From positions 7,485 to 20,752 of the forward strand of contig DIEU01000003.1 of NCBI GenBank assembly GCA_002418775.1: DNA of 13,268 bases, written 5' to 3'. The notes beneath the pieces are model-generated. The model worked only from the letters and a program-made list of their open reading frames with translations, was not told the DNA's origin and did not search any database. Position 1 is the first letter of the stretch; every line of letters starts with the position of its first letter. Below, in pieces: positions 7,887-13,268 of the stretch. The stretch is from Firmicutes bacterium UBA5766 (GTDB lineage: Bacteria; Bacillota; Desulfotomaculia; Desulfotomaculales; Nap2-2B). The translations under genes and the position numbers were made by a program.

Positions 7887-8714
7887 ATGCCTGAGCTGCC
7901 AGAAGTAGAAACCATTAAACGAACCCTCGAGGCCAGGATTAAAGGGCTGTCGGCGGTTTCCGCAGAAGTATTTCTTCCCAAGCTGATCAGGACGCCCGGT
8001 TTGGACAAATTCAAAACACTTTTAACAGGGCGGAAATTTCAAGGATTGGATCGAAGGGGTAAGTTTCTTTTACTGCATCTTTCCCAAGGTCTGGTCATGG
8101 TGATACACCTGAGGATGACCGGGAGGCTGGTTTATCTGCCTGTTTCTGCTGAGGTTGCGCCGCATACCCATTTAATAATTAACCTGGACGACGGCTGCCA
8201 GCTGCGTTATTCGGACATCCGGCGTTTTGGAAATATATCTCTGGTCCCGGCCGCCGACCTGGATAAAATCCCCGGTTTATGCAGCCTGGGCAAGGAACCG
8301 TTTGATCGAGAGTTTACACGCGCTTACCTGCTTAAACAACTGCACAGCCGCCGGGTCATTTTAAAAACTCTCCTTCTGGACCAGAGCTTTATTGCGGGGC
8401 TGGGCAATATATACGCCGACGAAGTATTGTTCCGGGCCAGGATTCACCCGCAGCAAAGATCAAATACCCTTACACAGCGTCAGTCTGCGAGGCTTTATAA
8501 CGCCATCCGGGATGTGCTCAGGGAGGGAATTGAAAACCGCGGTACGACCCTGCGGGATTATGTTGACGGGGAAGGAATAGCCGGCAATTACCAGAACCTG
8601 CTCAAAGTGCATAACCGTGAAAACCAGCCGTGCGCTGTATGCTCAACAAACATTATCAGATTGCGGATAAGCGGGCGAAGCACATACTTCTGCCCATACT
8701 GCCAGAGGATGTAG
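7887..8714 (+). CDS. mutM: formamidopyrimidine-DNA glycosylase (Fpg)
   Basis: Bifunctional base-excision repair enzyme that removes 8-oxoguanine and formamidopyrimidines and nicks the abasic site by beta,delta-elimination. The 275-residue protein has the invariant N-terminus MPELPEVET, whose Pro2 (after Met removal) is the Schiff-base nucleophile and Glu3 the acid. It also has Lys59 in DRRGKF, the H2TH region with DQSFIAGLGNIYADE, and a C-terminal zinc finger with Cys249, Cys252, Cys269 and Cys272 (CX2C-X16-CX2C) containing Arg264 in the hairpin. Length and motifs are normal. AAGGAGGG lies just upstream of the ATG. It follows polA by 19 bases, the usual polA-mutM repair pair of Firmicutes, and is probably co-transcribed with it. 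Confidence 0.97.
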   Translation: MPELPEVETIKRTLEARIKGLSAVSAEVFLPKLIRTPGLDKFKTLLTGRKFQGLDRRGKFLLLHLSQGLVMVIHLRMTGRLVYLPVSAEVAPHTHLIINLDDGCQLRYSDIRRFGNISLVPAADLDKIPGLCSLGKEPFDREFTRAYLLKQLHSRRVILKTLLLDQSFIAGLGNIYADEVLFRARIHPQQRSNTLTQRQSARLYNAIRDVLREGIENRGTTLRDYVDGEGIAGNYQNLLKVHNRENQPCAVCSTNIIRLRISGRSTYFCPYCQRM

Positions 8715-8747
8715 GAGTTGACAGGCAGTTTTTGAATCCGGGGTGGT

Positions 8748-9308
8748 GTGCTTTTGTTAAGGCGGATCCTTTTTGCGCTGATTTTATTGCTGATAATCTT
8801 CAATCTGGATAACATCGGACGTTTCTTTTACCCGTTTTCCCATCACGATTTAATTGAACAAAATGCAAAGAAGTATAATCTGGATTCCTGCCTGCTGGCT
8901 GCGGTAATCAAGACTGAAAGCAATTTTAATACACGCGCCCTTTCTGATCAGGGCGCCGTAGGATTAATGCAGATAATGCCTGAAACGGGGAAATGGGCAG
9001 CTGATCAGATAGGCATACAAGGATATTCCACCAACAAGCTTTACGATCCTGAGACCAATATCCTGATTGGTACATGGTATTTGTCCAGTTTGAACGGAGA
9101 GTTTGGCGGCAATATGGTTCTTGTCCTGGCAGCCTATAACGGCGGGAGCGGGAATGTAAAAGAATGGCTGCAAAGTGAGAAAATTTCCGGAACCGGGGAA
9201 GACATTACTCTGGTACCCTACCCGGAAACAAGGCACTTTATCCGGAAAGCGCTCAGGAACTATAAGATATACAGTATTCTTTACGGTCATCAGGAAAATC
9301 CAATTTGA
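8748..9308 (+). CDS. membrane-anchored lytic murein transglycosylase (SLT domain)
   Basis: Cleaves the glycan strand of peptidoglycan between N-acetylmuramic acid and N-acetylglucosamine, leaving a 1,6-anhydro end. The 186-residue protein starts with arginines and a hydrophobic stretch (~7-20) that acts as a signal anchor. The goose-type lysozyme-like SLT domain fills the rest: catalytic Glu57 in VIKTESNF, then GAVGLMQIMPET (69-80) and AAYNGGSGNV, the standard SLT signatures. The reading frame opens at GTG 8748. TTG at 8754 is an alternative better spaced from the GGGGTGG sequence at 8740-8746. It lies 33 bases after mutM on the same strand, so read-through is likely. The membrane anchor places the enzyme on the outer face of the cytoplasmic membrane. 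Confidence 0.9.
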   Translation: MLLLRRILFALILLLIIFNLDNIGRFFYPFSHHDLIEQNAKKYNLDSCLLAAVIKTESNFNTRALSDQGAVGLMQIMPETGKWAADQIGIQGYSTNKLYDPETNILIGTWYLSSLNGEFGGNMVLVLAAYNGGSGNVKEWLQSEKISGTGEDITLVPYPETRHFIRKALRNYKIYSILYGHQENPI

Positions 9309-9381
9309 AACATGATAAAAGAGAAGCTGTAGATTTATTATTAACTCTTAAAACTTATTGATTATACGAGGAGGAGTATAA

Positions 9382-9597
9382 ATGGCAGGCCAACAGACAG
9401 TATCGCTTAAAGTATCGGGGATGAGTTGTATGCACTGTAAGGCCGCTGTTCAGGAGGCGCTTACAGGTGTTGCCGGAGTTAAATCTGCGGAGGTAAATCT
9501 TGATCAGGGGAAAGCAACCGTTACATTCGATCCGGAAGTCGCTACGGTGGATAAAATGCGCGAAGCAGTAAAACAGTCTGGTTTTGAAGTAATCTAG
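9382..9597 (+). CDS. copZ: heavy-metal-associated (HMA) domain protein, CopZ-like copper chaperone
   Basis: A 71-residue single-domain protein with the ferredoxin-like HMA fold pattern. The metal-binding loop GMSCMHC places the ligand cysteines at 16 and 19, as in CopZ and the N-terminal domains of copper ATPases. Such proteins carry Cu(I) in the cytosol to a CopA-type ATPase or a CsoR-type repressor. The ATG has an excellent AGGAGGAG site just upstream. No copper ATPase or csoR is adjacent, and no CsoR operator is evident, so this is a stand-alone copy. Copper specificity is inferred from the family; some related proteins bind mercury or zinc. It ends next to a hairpin shared with the convergent lipoprotein gene. 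Confidence 0.88.
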   Translation: MAGQQTVSLKVSGMSCMHCKAAVQEALTGVAGVKSAEVNLDQGKATVTFDPEVATVDKMREAVKQSGFEVI

Positions 9598-9603
9598 TCG
9601 AAG

Positions 9604-9627
9604 AAAAACTCCCTGACAGGGAGTTTG
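9604..9627 (-). terminator. intrinsic terminator for the lipoprotein gene, shared with copZ-like gene
   Basis: AAACTCCC (9606-9613) pairs with GGGAGTTT (9619-9626) around a short loop, extended by one T-A pair. On the minus strand the stem is followed by TTTTTC, a classical terminator about 45 bases beyond the lipoprotein stop. On the plus strand it is only seven bases past the copZ-like stop, with a weak T run, so it may work in both directions. Confidence 0.75.
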
Positions 9628-9670
9628 AGCAGTTAAAAGTAAATTGCAATATTTTTATCAAACAAAGAGT

Positions 9671-10417
9671 TTATTGTCCCATCGCTTGAGACATGCCTTC
9701 CGCAAAATTGCTCATATCTGTTATCTTTACACCCTGGGGAAGTGTAAATAGGTCGTCCGGCTGTTTTCCGATCTTGATATTGGTATAGTTAAGCGCCGTC
9801 TTGGTCCCGTCTGCATTTGTCATCTCTACTCTGACGGGTATTCCATATTGACTGTGAATCCACATTTTTGTCTCAACTGATATTGGGTCAGAAGTTGAAG
9901 TTATTTTTGGGCCAGGAGTTGTAATGGTAATGACCTTGCAGGTTACACCGTTGCAGACTTCGGTTCCCAGTTCTTTGGTTTTAGCTGTGTCTATATTTTT
10001 TAGATAGTCTTCCGGGGTTGCCGCTTGTTCGTTGTTGCCGGTTTGCATTTTCACAGCCATGTTTTGAGCCGGGTAATAGGTATAAAAAGTGTCGCCGTCC
10101 ATGATGGTTATAATTTCTACATCTTTTTCCCTTGTTTCTGATCTGAACTTGTCTTTCATCATACAAATCCGACCGCTCATATTAATGTCGCCGGAGGTCA
10201 TTGTATAATCGTAGGATAACCCCTCTATATTTTTGCCTTTTGCAATAAGATCAGCTAAGGGTGATCCTGTTTCTTTCTGCCCGTTGTTTTCTCCCTGACT
10301 GACCTGCGCAGAATTGCCGGTTTCTTTTTTATTCCCTGAGCAGCCGGCCAGTCCAAAGAAGACAAAAATAAAGGCTGTGATTAAGATAAACCCTAATACT
10401 TTTCTGATTTCGTACAC
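9671..10417 (-). CDS. lipoprotein, LolA-like/outer-membrane-lipoprotein-sorting-type fold suspected
   Basis: A lipid-anchored surface protein of about 245-248 residues. The N-terminus has arginine and lysine, a hydrophobic stretch and the lipobox LAGC (Cys26 counted from GTG), then a low-complexity Gly/Asn/Gln/Lys linker to about residue 55. The remainder (SYDYTMTSGDINMSGRI; MWIHSQYGIPVRVEM; LPQGVKI) reads as repeated beta strands typical of LolA/LppX-like lipid-binding domains seen in Firmicute lipoproteins. This assignment is by resemblance only. The reading frame opens at GTG 10417, but that GTG overlaps the ribosome site AAAGGAGG. The codon at the right distance is ATC at 10408, which would give a textbook signal peptide starting with Met-Arg-Lys. 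A terminator follows at 9604-9627. Confidence 0.78.
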   Translation of the reverse strand: MYEIRKVLGFILITAFIFVFFGLAGCSGNKKETGNSAQVSQGENNGQKETGSPLADLIAKGKNIEGLSYDYTMTSGDINMSGRICMMKDKFRSETREKDVEIITIMDGDTFYTYYPAQNMAVKMQTGNNEQAATPEDYLKNIDTAKTKELGTEVCNGVTCKVITITTPGPKITSTSDPISVETKMWIHSQYGIPVRVEMTNADGTKTALNYTNIKIGKQPDDLFTLPQGVKITDMSNFAEGMSQAMGQ

Positions 10418-10424
10418 CTCCTTT
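10417..10424 (-). promoter_or_regulatory. ribosome binding site of the lipoprotein gene
   Basis: AAAGGAGG on the minus strand. Its last G is the first base of the only conventional in-frame start codon (GTG 10417-10415). The nearest codon at normal spacing (8 nt) is ATC at 10408-10406. Confidence 0.6.
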
Positions 10425-10470
10425 CCGTTTTATAAGTCCTTATCTTTCCGCCTCATTGAAATCTTACTTG

Positions 10471-10499
10471 AATTCTTTATTTGTATTTCGAAGGGTCAA
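10471..10499 (-). promoter_or_regulatory. possible promoter of the lipoprotein gene
   Basis: On the minus strand TTGACC (10499-10494) is followed after 16-17 nt by AAGAAT/AGAATT around 10477-10471. The -35 is good and the -10 weak. The position, about 55 bases before the ribosome site, is suitable. Confidence 0.35.
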
Positions 10500-10580
10500 A
10501 TAAACAATGTGGGCGGGTTTGTAAAAACGCAGTTTTAAAGATTTCTATGTTTTTTTAGTTTTAGTGATGAGAAAGGCCTG

Positions 10581-10802
10581 TTAGAAAAATTTACCCTTTT
10601 TATCCTCGACAATTTTATTGGCATAATCCACACAATCATCGTCGTCGGTCTCAAAAATTACCGGTTCACCTTCCGGAGCCATTCCCTGACCGTCAAAAAA
10701 CAAGACAATGATACATGAAGGAGAGCCCGGGTGAAATTGAACGCTCGCTATGCTGTATTTTTTTACTTCGACCAGTTCTATTAATTTTTCCAGATCAGAC
10801 AT
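10581..10802 (-). CDS. small acidic protein of unknown function
   Basis: A 73-residue soluble protein that I do not recognise. It has no signal peptide or membrane segment. The N-terminal helix (SDLEKLIELVEVKKY) leads into beta-like segments (SIASVQFHPG; CIIVLFFDG) and an acidic FETDDDDCVDYANKIVEDKKGK tail, which suggests a small alpha/beta fold. ATG at 10802 has AAGGGG 6 nt upstream, and a promoter with good spacing lies at 10842-10870, so I regard it as a real gene with its own transcription. It lies 163 bases upstream of the lipoprotein gene on the same strand. Confidence 0.7.
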   Translation of the reverse strand: MSDLEKLIELVEVKKYSIASVQFHPGSPSCIIVLFFDGQGMAPEGEPVIFETDDDDCVDYANKIVEDKKGKFF

Positions 10803-10841
10803 TGCGGACCCCTTTTCTACTTTATTTTTTAATGTGATAAT

Positions 10842-10870
10842 AATATACCGTAAAAAAAGATACTCTTCAA
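10842..10870 (-). promoter_or_regulatory. sigma-A-type promoter of the 73-residue protein gene
   Basis: On the minus strand TTGAAG (10870-10865), a 17-nt spacer and TATATT (10847-10842). Transcription would begin near 10835, giving a leader of about 33 nt with the AAGGGG ribosome site. Confidence 0.55.
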
Positions 10871-10883
10871 TCCTTTATCAGTA

Positions 10884-10924
10884 ATGGGGTCAGGCTTGAC
10901 TTATTTAGAAGTTGACTTATTTTT
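10884..10924. repeat. GGGGTCAGGCTTGACTTATT motif with direct repeat, like IS200/REP-transposase flanks
   Basis: GGGGTCAGGCTTGACTTATTT begins at 10886, and TTGACTTATTT occurs twice (10896-10906 and 10912-10922, period 16). From memory, sequences of this form flank REP-associated (IS200-like Y1) transposase genes in many bacteria. No transposase gene is recognisable here and no inverted copy was seen downstream to 11432. I read it as a solo repeat or a remnant. Confidence 0.4.
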
Positions 10925-10930
10925 AAAAAG

Positions 10931-10994
10931 GGGCAGCTTTGCCGGGATGCTGTAGCGGCGTTCACAAAGACGCTTACTTGTGAAAACGGCATCC
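10931..10994. other. nested inverted repeats, possible structured RNA leader
   Basis: GGATGC (10945-10950) pairs with GCATCC (10989-10994), enclosing TTCACAA (10961-10967) and TTGTGAA (10978-10984), which form a perfect 7-bp hairpin with a 10-nt loop. A small GGCA/TGCC hairpin lies just before. The nesting suggests a folded RNA or a recombination/operator structure. I do not recognise it as a known riboswitch. It lies ~125 bases upstream of the possible microprotein on the plus strand. Confidence 0.35.
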
Positions 10995-11095
10995 TTTGAA
11001 GAGCCAGCATTGTGCAAAAAGACAGCCAATAAAGAGGGAGCACAGGAGAGAGTGTTGATAACGCCGTGCATACTCATAAATACTGCCAGTGAATC

Positions 11096-11113
11096 TTTCT
11101 CCCAAGGGGGAAA
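11096..11113 (+). promoter_or_regulatory. hairpin enclosing the microprotein ribosome binding site
   Basis: TTTCTCCC (11096-11103) is complementary (one G-T pair) to GGGGGAAA (11106-11113), which contains the AAGGGGG ribosome site for the small frame starting at 11120. Pairing would hide the site, a layout compatible with translational control. The two-base loop means the top pair or two would open. Confidence 0.35.
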
Positions 11114-11119
11114 TTTAAA

Positions 11120-11221
11120 ATGGTAAAAATCGTCTTCATGGTTATTTTTGCGCTTGTTTTTCTTCATCAGATTGCAGCGAGAATAGTCAAGAAAAAGCTT
11201 GATCATTTCCCTTTTCCATAA
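11120..11221 (+). CDS. possible single-pass membrane microprotein (33 residues)
   Basis: A short frame from ATG 11120 to TAA 11219-11221. AAGGGGG ends 9 nt before the ATG, a convincing ribosome site. The peptide has one hydrophobic helix (about residues 4-19, VFMVIFALVFL at its core) followed by a basic stretch (ARIVKKK), the pattern of small inner-membrane proteins with the C-terminus inside. There is no known family that I can name. A 101-residue antisense frame (11206-10901) overlaps it, and only one is likely to be real. The ribosome site and topology favour this one. A GCTTGAT/ATCAAGC inverted repeat (11197-11227) covers its end. Confidence 0.4.
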   Translation: MVKIVFMVIFALVFLHQIAARIVKKKLDHFPFP

Positions 11222-11227
11222 TCAAGC
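11197..11227. repeat. inverted repeat at the end of the microprotein frame
   Basis: GCTTGAT (11197-11203) and ATCAAGC (11221-11227) are perfect complements separated by 17 bases. No T run follows on either strand, so it is at best a weak terminator or an RNA-stabilising hairpin. Confidence 0.35.
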
Positions 11228-11341
11228 AGTGTACAAAAGCAGGTTTTCTTCTGGACGAAGCCCAAGGCAATTTCTGGAATTATACTGTCAGATTAAAAAA
11301 ATAATTTTATTTAAAAAATTGTATGGTGGTTTCCTAAAACG

Positions 11342-11370
11342 TTGATATATTCCAGACAAACCATTATTAT
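11342..11370 (+). promoter_or_regulatory. sigma-A-type promoter of the cysteine hydrolase gene
   Basis: TTGATA (11342-11347), a 17-nt spacer and TATTAT (11365-11370), five of six matches in each box. Transcription would start near 11377, giving a leader of about 55 nt before the TTG start at 11433. The flanks are AT-rich. Confidence 0.65.
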
Positions 11371-11432
11371 AGAAATGTCATTGAAATCTGCGTTATTAGG
11401 AAGAGGTTAATTTTTAATAAGGGGAATGGACC

Positions 11433-12332
11433 TTGAAACTTGCATTTGAAGAAATAGTGGACATAAATGCTTTCGGCAGGGAAAACACAAGGAAGCTGAA
11501 CGAATTTCTGCCGCTTGCCGCAAGCTCGGATATCAGTCCCGCTGCTGAGGACAGGCATAAAGTTTTGCTGGTTGTTATTGATCTGCAGGTTGATTTTATG
11601 GATGACGGCGCGCTGCCGGTTCATGGAGCCTATGAGGATGTAAAAAGGCTGACCCGCTGGATGTATCATAATTTATCCGGAATTACAAAAATAGCCGTGT
11701 CTTTGGATACACATGTCCCTCACCAGATTTTTCATCCCTGTTGGTGGGTCGACGAAGGGGGGAAAAATCCTCCGCCTTATACGGTAATTACACTTGAAGA
11801 TCTGGACAAAGGCAGATGGAAGGCTGTTTTTAACCCGGATGAATCCAGGGAGTATTTAATCGGCCTCAAGGAGTACGGCAGGCTGGATCTTATTGTCTGG
11901 CCCTACCATTGTATTCAGGGTACAAAAGGGGCCGCTTTGGAGGCGCAGTTTGCCAATATGCTGTATGCCCACGAGGCGGCAAGGAAGTCCGTCCCTATTC
12001 ATTTGGTCAAAGGGACAGATCCCTTGAGTGAAATGTACGGAATAATCAAACCGGAATTCGACCGGAACAATTTTGTAAATCTTTCTTTCCTCAGCCTTTT
12101 CGAAGAGTATGACCAGATTATTGTTGCGGGACAAGCAAAAACACATTGCGTGTTAAGATCCGTTCAGCAGTTTTTTGAGTATTACCAGGACCGCCGGGAT
12201 GTGTTGAAAAAGTTTTTTATACTGGAGGATTGCATGAGTCCCATTCAAGGTTTTGACGTGAATGGGGAGTTTGCCAGATTTGAAGCTGACTATAAAGTAA
12301 AAATTGTAAGATCAACTGAGTTCGGGCTTTAG
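11433..12332 (+). CDS. nicotinamidase/isochorismatase-like cysteine hydrolase
   Basis: Member of the isochorismatase-like hydrolase superfamily, most like nicotinamidases, which convert nicotinamide to nicotinate for NAD salvage. In the 299-residue protein the putative triad is Asp50 (VVIDLQVDF), Lys193 (HLVKGTD) and Cys239 (AGQAKTHCV). Metal-ligand candidates Asp92, His94, His97 and His101 lie in LDTHVPHQIFHP, and the WPYHCIQGT motif at 156-164 matches the WPxHCxQGT signature. It is longer than the usual ~180-210 residues, with about 40 extra residues in front of the core and insertions around 105-155. The superfamily also includes isochorismatases, ureidoacrylate and biuret hydrolases, so the substrate is not settled. 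TTG at 11433 is supported by AAGGGG 8 nt upstream, and a strong promoter precedes it. An unknown charged protein gene follows after 37 bases, probably in the same transcript. Confidence 0.85.
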   Translation: MKLAFEEIVDINAFGRENTRKLNEFLPLAASSDISPAAEDRHKVLLVVIDLQVDFMDDGALPVHGAYEDVKRLTRWMYHNLSGITKIAVSLDTHVPHQIFHPCWWVDEGGKNPPPYTVITLEDLDKGRWKAVFNPDESREYLIGLKEYGRLDLIVWPYHCIQGTKGAALEAQFANMLYAHEAARKSVPIHLVKGTDPLSEMYGIIKPEFDRNNFVNLSFLSLFEEYDQIIVAGQAKTHCVLRSVQQFFEYYQDRRDVLKKFFILEDCMSPIQGFDVNGEFARFEADYKVKIVRSTEFGL

Positions 12333-12369
12333 TTTTCTATTAAAACATTTAGCTTAAAGGGTGTGTATT

Positions 12370-12930
12370 ATGACCAGGAAGATAAAGAAGGATTATGTCT
12401 TAACTACCTCCGGTTATGAATATGATAAAGAGCTTGCCAGAGTATCTATAAAAGTTGTGCCTGCCCTCCAGGCTCTGATTAATAACCAGCACGATCTACT
12501 TAAGGCGCTGCTGCCGAACTTCCCGGAAATGAAGATTTTTTTAAAAAACCATCAGGCCGAACTGTCTGTGGTGGAAGAAACAATTGCTTCTGCTCACGCC
12601 AAATACAACTTAAAAAAAGAAGAGGCGAAAATACTAAGACAAAAAAAAGAAGATGAGGATACAAAGCAGGATATTTCTTCTTCTTCGGGATATGACGAAC
12701 ATATAAGAGATGATGGTCGGTTATTGGACGAACAGGCTAGAAAAATAAGTCCCGGCTTGCCTTCCGCCAGGTTTGACTCTGCAAAGAAAAATCCGGTCAG
12801 GGATGAAATAATGGATGTCAGGCGGATAGCGATAGGAGCTTCAATAAAGGCATTAACAAATGTTCTCGGGCGGGAACTTTCCGAAGATGAGATATTGGTC
12901 ATTGAAAAGCAGGTTGATGCTTACCTTTAG
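12370..12930 (+). CDS. hypothetical charged helical protein with predicted coiled coil
   Basis: I do not recognise this 186-residue protein. It has no signal peptide or membrane helix. A basic N-terminus (TRKIKKDY) is followed by helical segments, then a very charged stretch around residues 80-100 (KKEEAKILRQKKEDEDTKQD) likely to form a coiled coil or extended helix. A Ser/Asp-rich linker comes next, and then a C-terminal helical domain (~145-186, RRIAIGASIKALTNVLGRELSEDEILVIEKQVDAYL in part). ATG at 12370 is chosen because AAAGGG lies 8 nt upstream. GTG at 12361 overlaps that site. It lies 37 bases after the cysteine hydrolase on the same strand with no terminator between, so co-transcription is likely. 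The context gives no firm role. Confidence 0.75.
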   Translation: MTRKIKKDYVLTTSGYEYDKELARVSIKVVPALQALINNQHDLLKALLPNFPEMKIFLKNHQAELSVVEETIASAHAKYNLKKEEAKILRQKKEDEDTKQDISSSSGYDEHIRDDGRLLDEQARKISPGLPSARFDSAKKNPVRDEIMDVRRIAIGASIKALTNVLGRELSEDEILVIEKQVDAYL

Positions 12931-13142
12931 TCAAAGGTTTTCAGCGGCCTGGCCGCCAGCAATTTTTTCCACTTCTTCATAACCGCTTGGAAAGGCACAG
13001 TTGTAGCGGGCCGGAAAGAAGCGCAAAGACATAGCTATTGTTGCGGGCCAGTTCACTGGGTCCCATAGGCGCCGCGCCAATATGAAAATCCTCCTTTTGT
13101 AATGAGTTCCATTGGCTAAGGAACCGCGACCGAATAAATTTT
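12931..13142 (-). pseudogene. degraded coding remnant beside the transposase
   Basis: The minus strand stays open from the transposase end to a TGA at 12933-12931, directly abutting the stop of the plus-strand gene. Two frames read like protein: one with FFPARYNCAFPSGYEEVEK, the other with GAAPMGPSELARNNSYVFALL ending at 12979-12977. This suggests a gene 3' end damaged by a frameshift and by the neighbouring insertion element. No family is recognised. The longest frame could start only inside the transposase end (ATG 13176), so an intact gene is unlikely. Confidence 0.3.
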
Positions 13143-13268
13143 CTAGGGATGGCGCGGACGGATGACGTAATTCCATTCGCCGTGGAATTGAGAGTGCTCG
13201 ATTTGGACTTCGGCCAGGTCAGCTTTGGAGACCTGGACGCCGATGGGGTAGACGTTGGCGCCGAGTTG
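13143..13268 (-). mobile_element. C-terminus of an ISAzo13-family transposase (continues beyond the window)
   Basis: The minus strand encodes the last 41 residues of a protein, ending at TAG 13145-13143 and open to the window edge. The text NVYPIGVQVSKADLAEVQIE and then FHGEWNYVIRPR matches, as I recall the family, the terminal signature of ISAzo13-type transposases (a YxxGxxVSDxE segment followed by HGEWNYTI). The full enzyme would be a DDE transposase of about 400 residues or more, of which only the tail is visible. Whether the copy is intact and where its inverted repeat lies cannot be seen. Confidence 0.72.

Noticed and set aside
7673..8014. 113-residue minus-strand frame across the polA-mutM junction
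   Set aside because: It is antisense to the ends of two certain genes and shows no motif.
10901..11206. 101-residue minus-strand frame in the gene-poor region
   Set aside because: It ends inside the repeat motif, has only a poorly spaced AAGGG before its ATG, resembles no family that I know, and overlaps a plus-strand frame with a better ribosome site. It cannot be excluded as a remnant.
12594..12902. 102-residue minus-strand frame
   Set aside because: It is Ser/Phe-rich because it mirrors the Lys/Glu-rich plus-strand gene, so it is a shadow frame.
12944..12956. GCGGCC-T-GGCCGC palindrome as a terminator
   Set aside because: The loop is one base, there is no T run on either strand, and it lies in the remnant's coding sequence.
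1..13268. CRISPR array, phage or defence gene cluster
   Set aside because: No regularly spaced repeats, cas-like or phage-like genes were seen. The genes are mostly housekeeping and envelope functions.

Overview
The window looks like a chromosomal segment of a Gram-positive, clostridial-type Firmicute, probably Peptococcaceae (Desulfotomaculum/Pelotomaculum-like). The grounds are strong AGGAGG-type ribosome binding sites, frequent TTG and GTG starts, a lipobox lipoprotein, a penicillin-binding carboxypeptidase, a DNA polymerase I with a degenerate proofreading domain, and a C-terminal peptidase carrying a copper-amine-oxidase-like domain. The taxonomic call is inference from gene content and style, not from a marker gene.

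Left part (1-5042), all on the minus strand. Read in the direction of transcription: an S41 processing peptidase (ctpA-like), a SEC-C/helix-turn-helix protein of unknown role, a DedA-family membrane protein, a secreted D-Ala-D-Ala carboxypeptidase (dacF/dacA-like), and the 5' half of a tRNA (probably Gly) cut by the window edge. Short gaps between the first three suggest co-transcription. The tRNA has its own consensus promoter just after the dacF-like stop. Most of this block concerns the cell envelope.

Middle part (5144-9630), plus strand: DNA polymerase I (polA), formamidopyrimidine-DNA glycosylase (mutM), an anchored lytic transglycosylase, and a small CopZ-like metal chaperone ending at a hairpin. 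polA and mutM form a DNA repair pair. The transglycosylase is probably read with them.

Right-middle part (9600-11430). On the minus strand are a lipoprotein with an unusual start region and a 73-residue acidic protein with its own promoter. A 630-base stretch without a conventional gene follows. It holds a GGGGTCAGGCTTGACTTATT motif like those flanking IS200/REP-associated transposases, nested inverted repeats, and a possible 33-residue membrane microprotein whose ribosome binding site sits in a hairpin.

Right part (11342-13268). A strong sigma-A-type promoter drives a nicotinamidase/isochorismatase-like cysteine hydrolase, followed closely by an unrecognised helical charged protein. The window ends in a degraded coding remnant and the C-terminus of an ISAzo13-type transposase on the minus strand, which continues beyond the edge. 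No clear new defence or biosynthetic system is visible. The most unusual items are the microprotein/structured leader region, the SEC-C/HTH protein, the hydrolase plus coiled-coil pair, and the possible AUC start of the lipoprotein.
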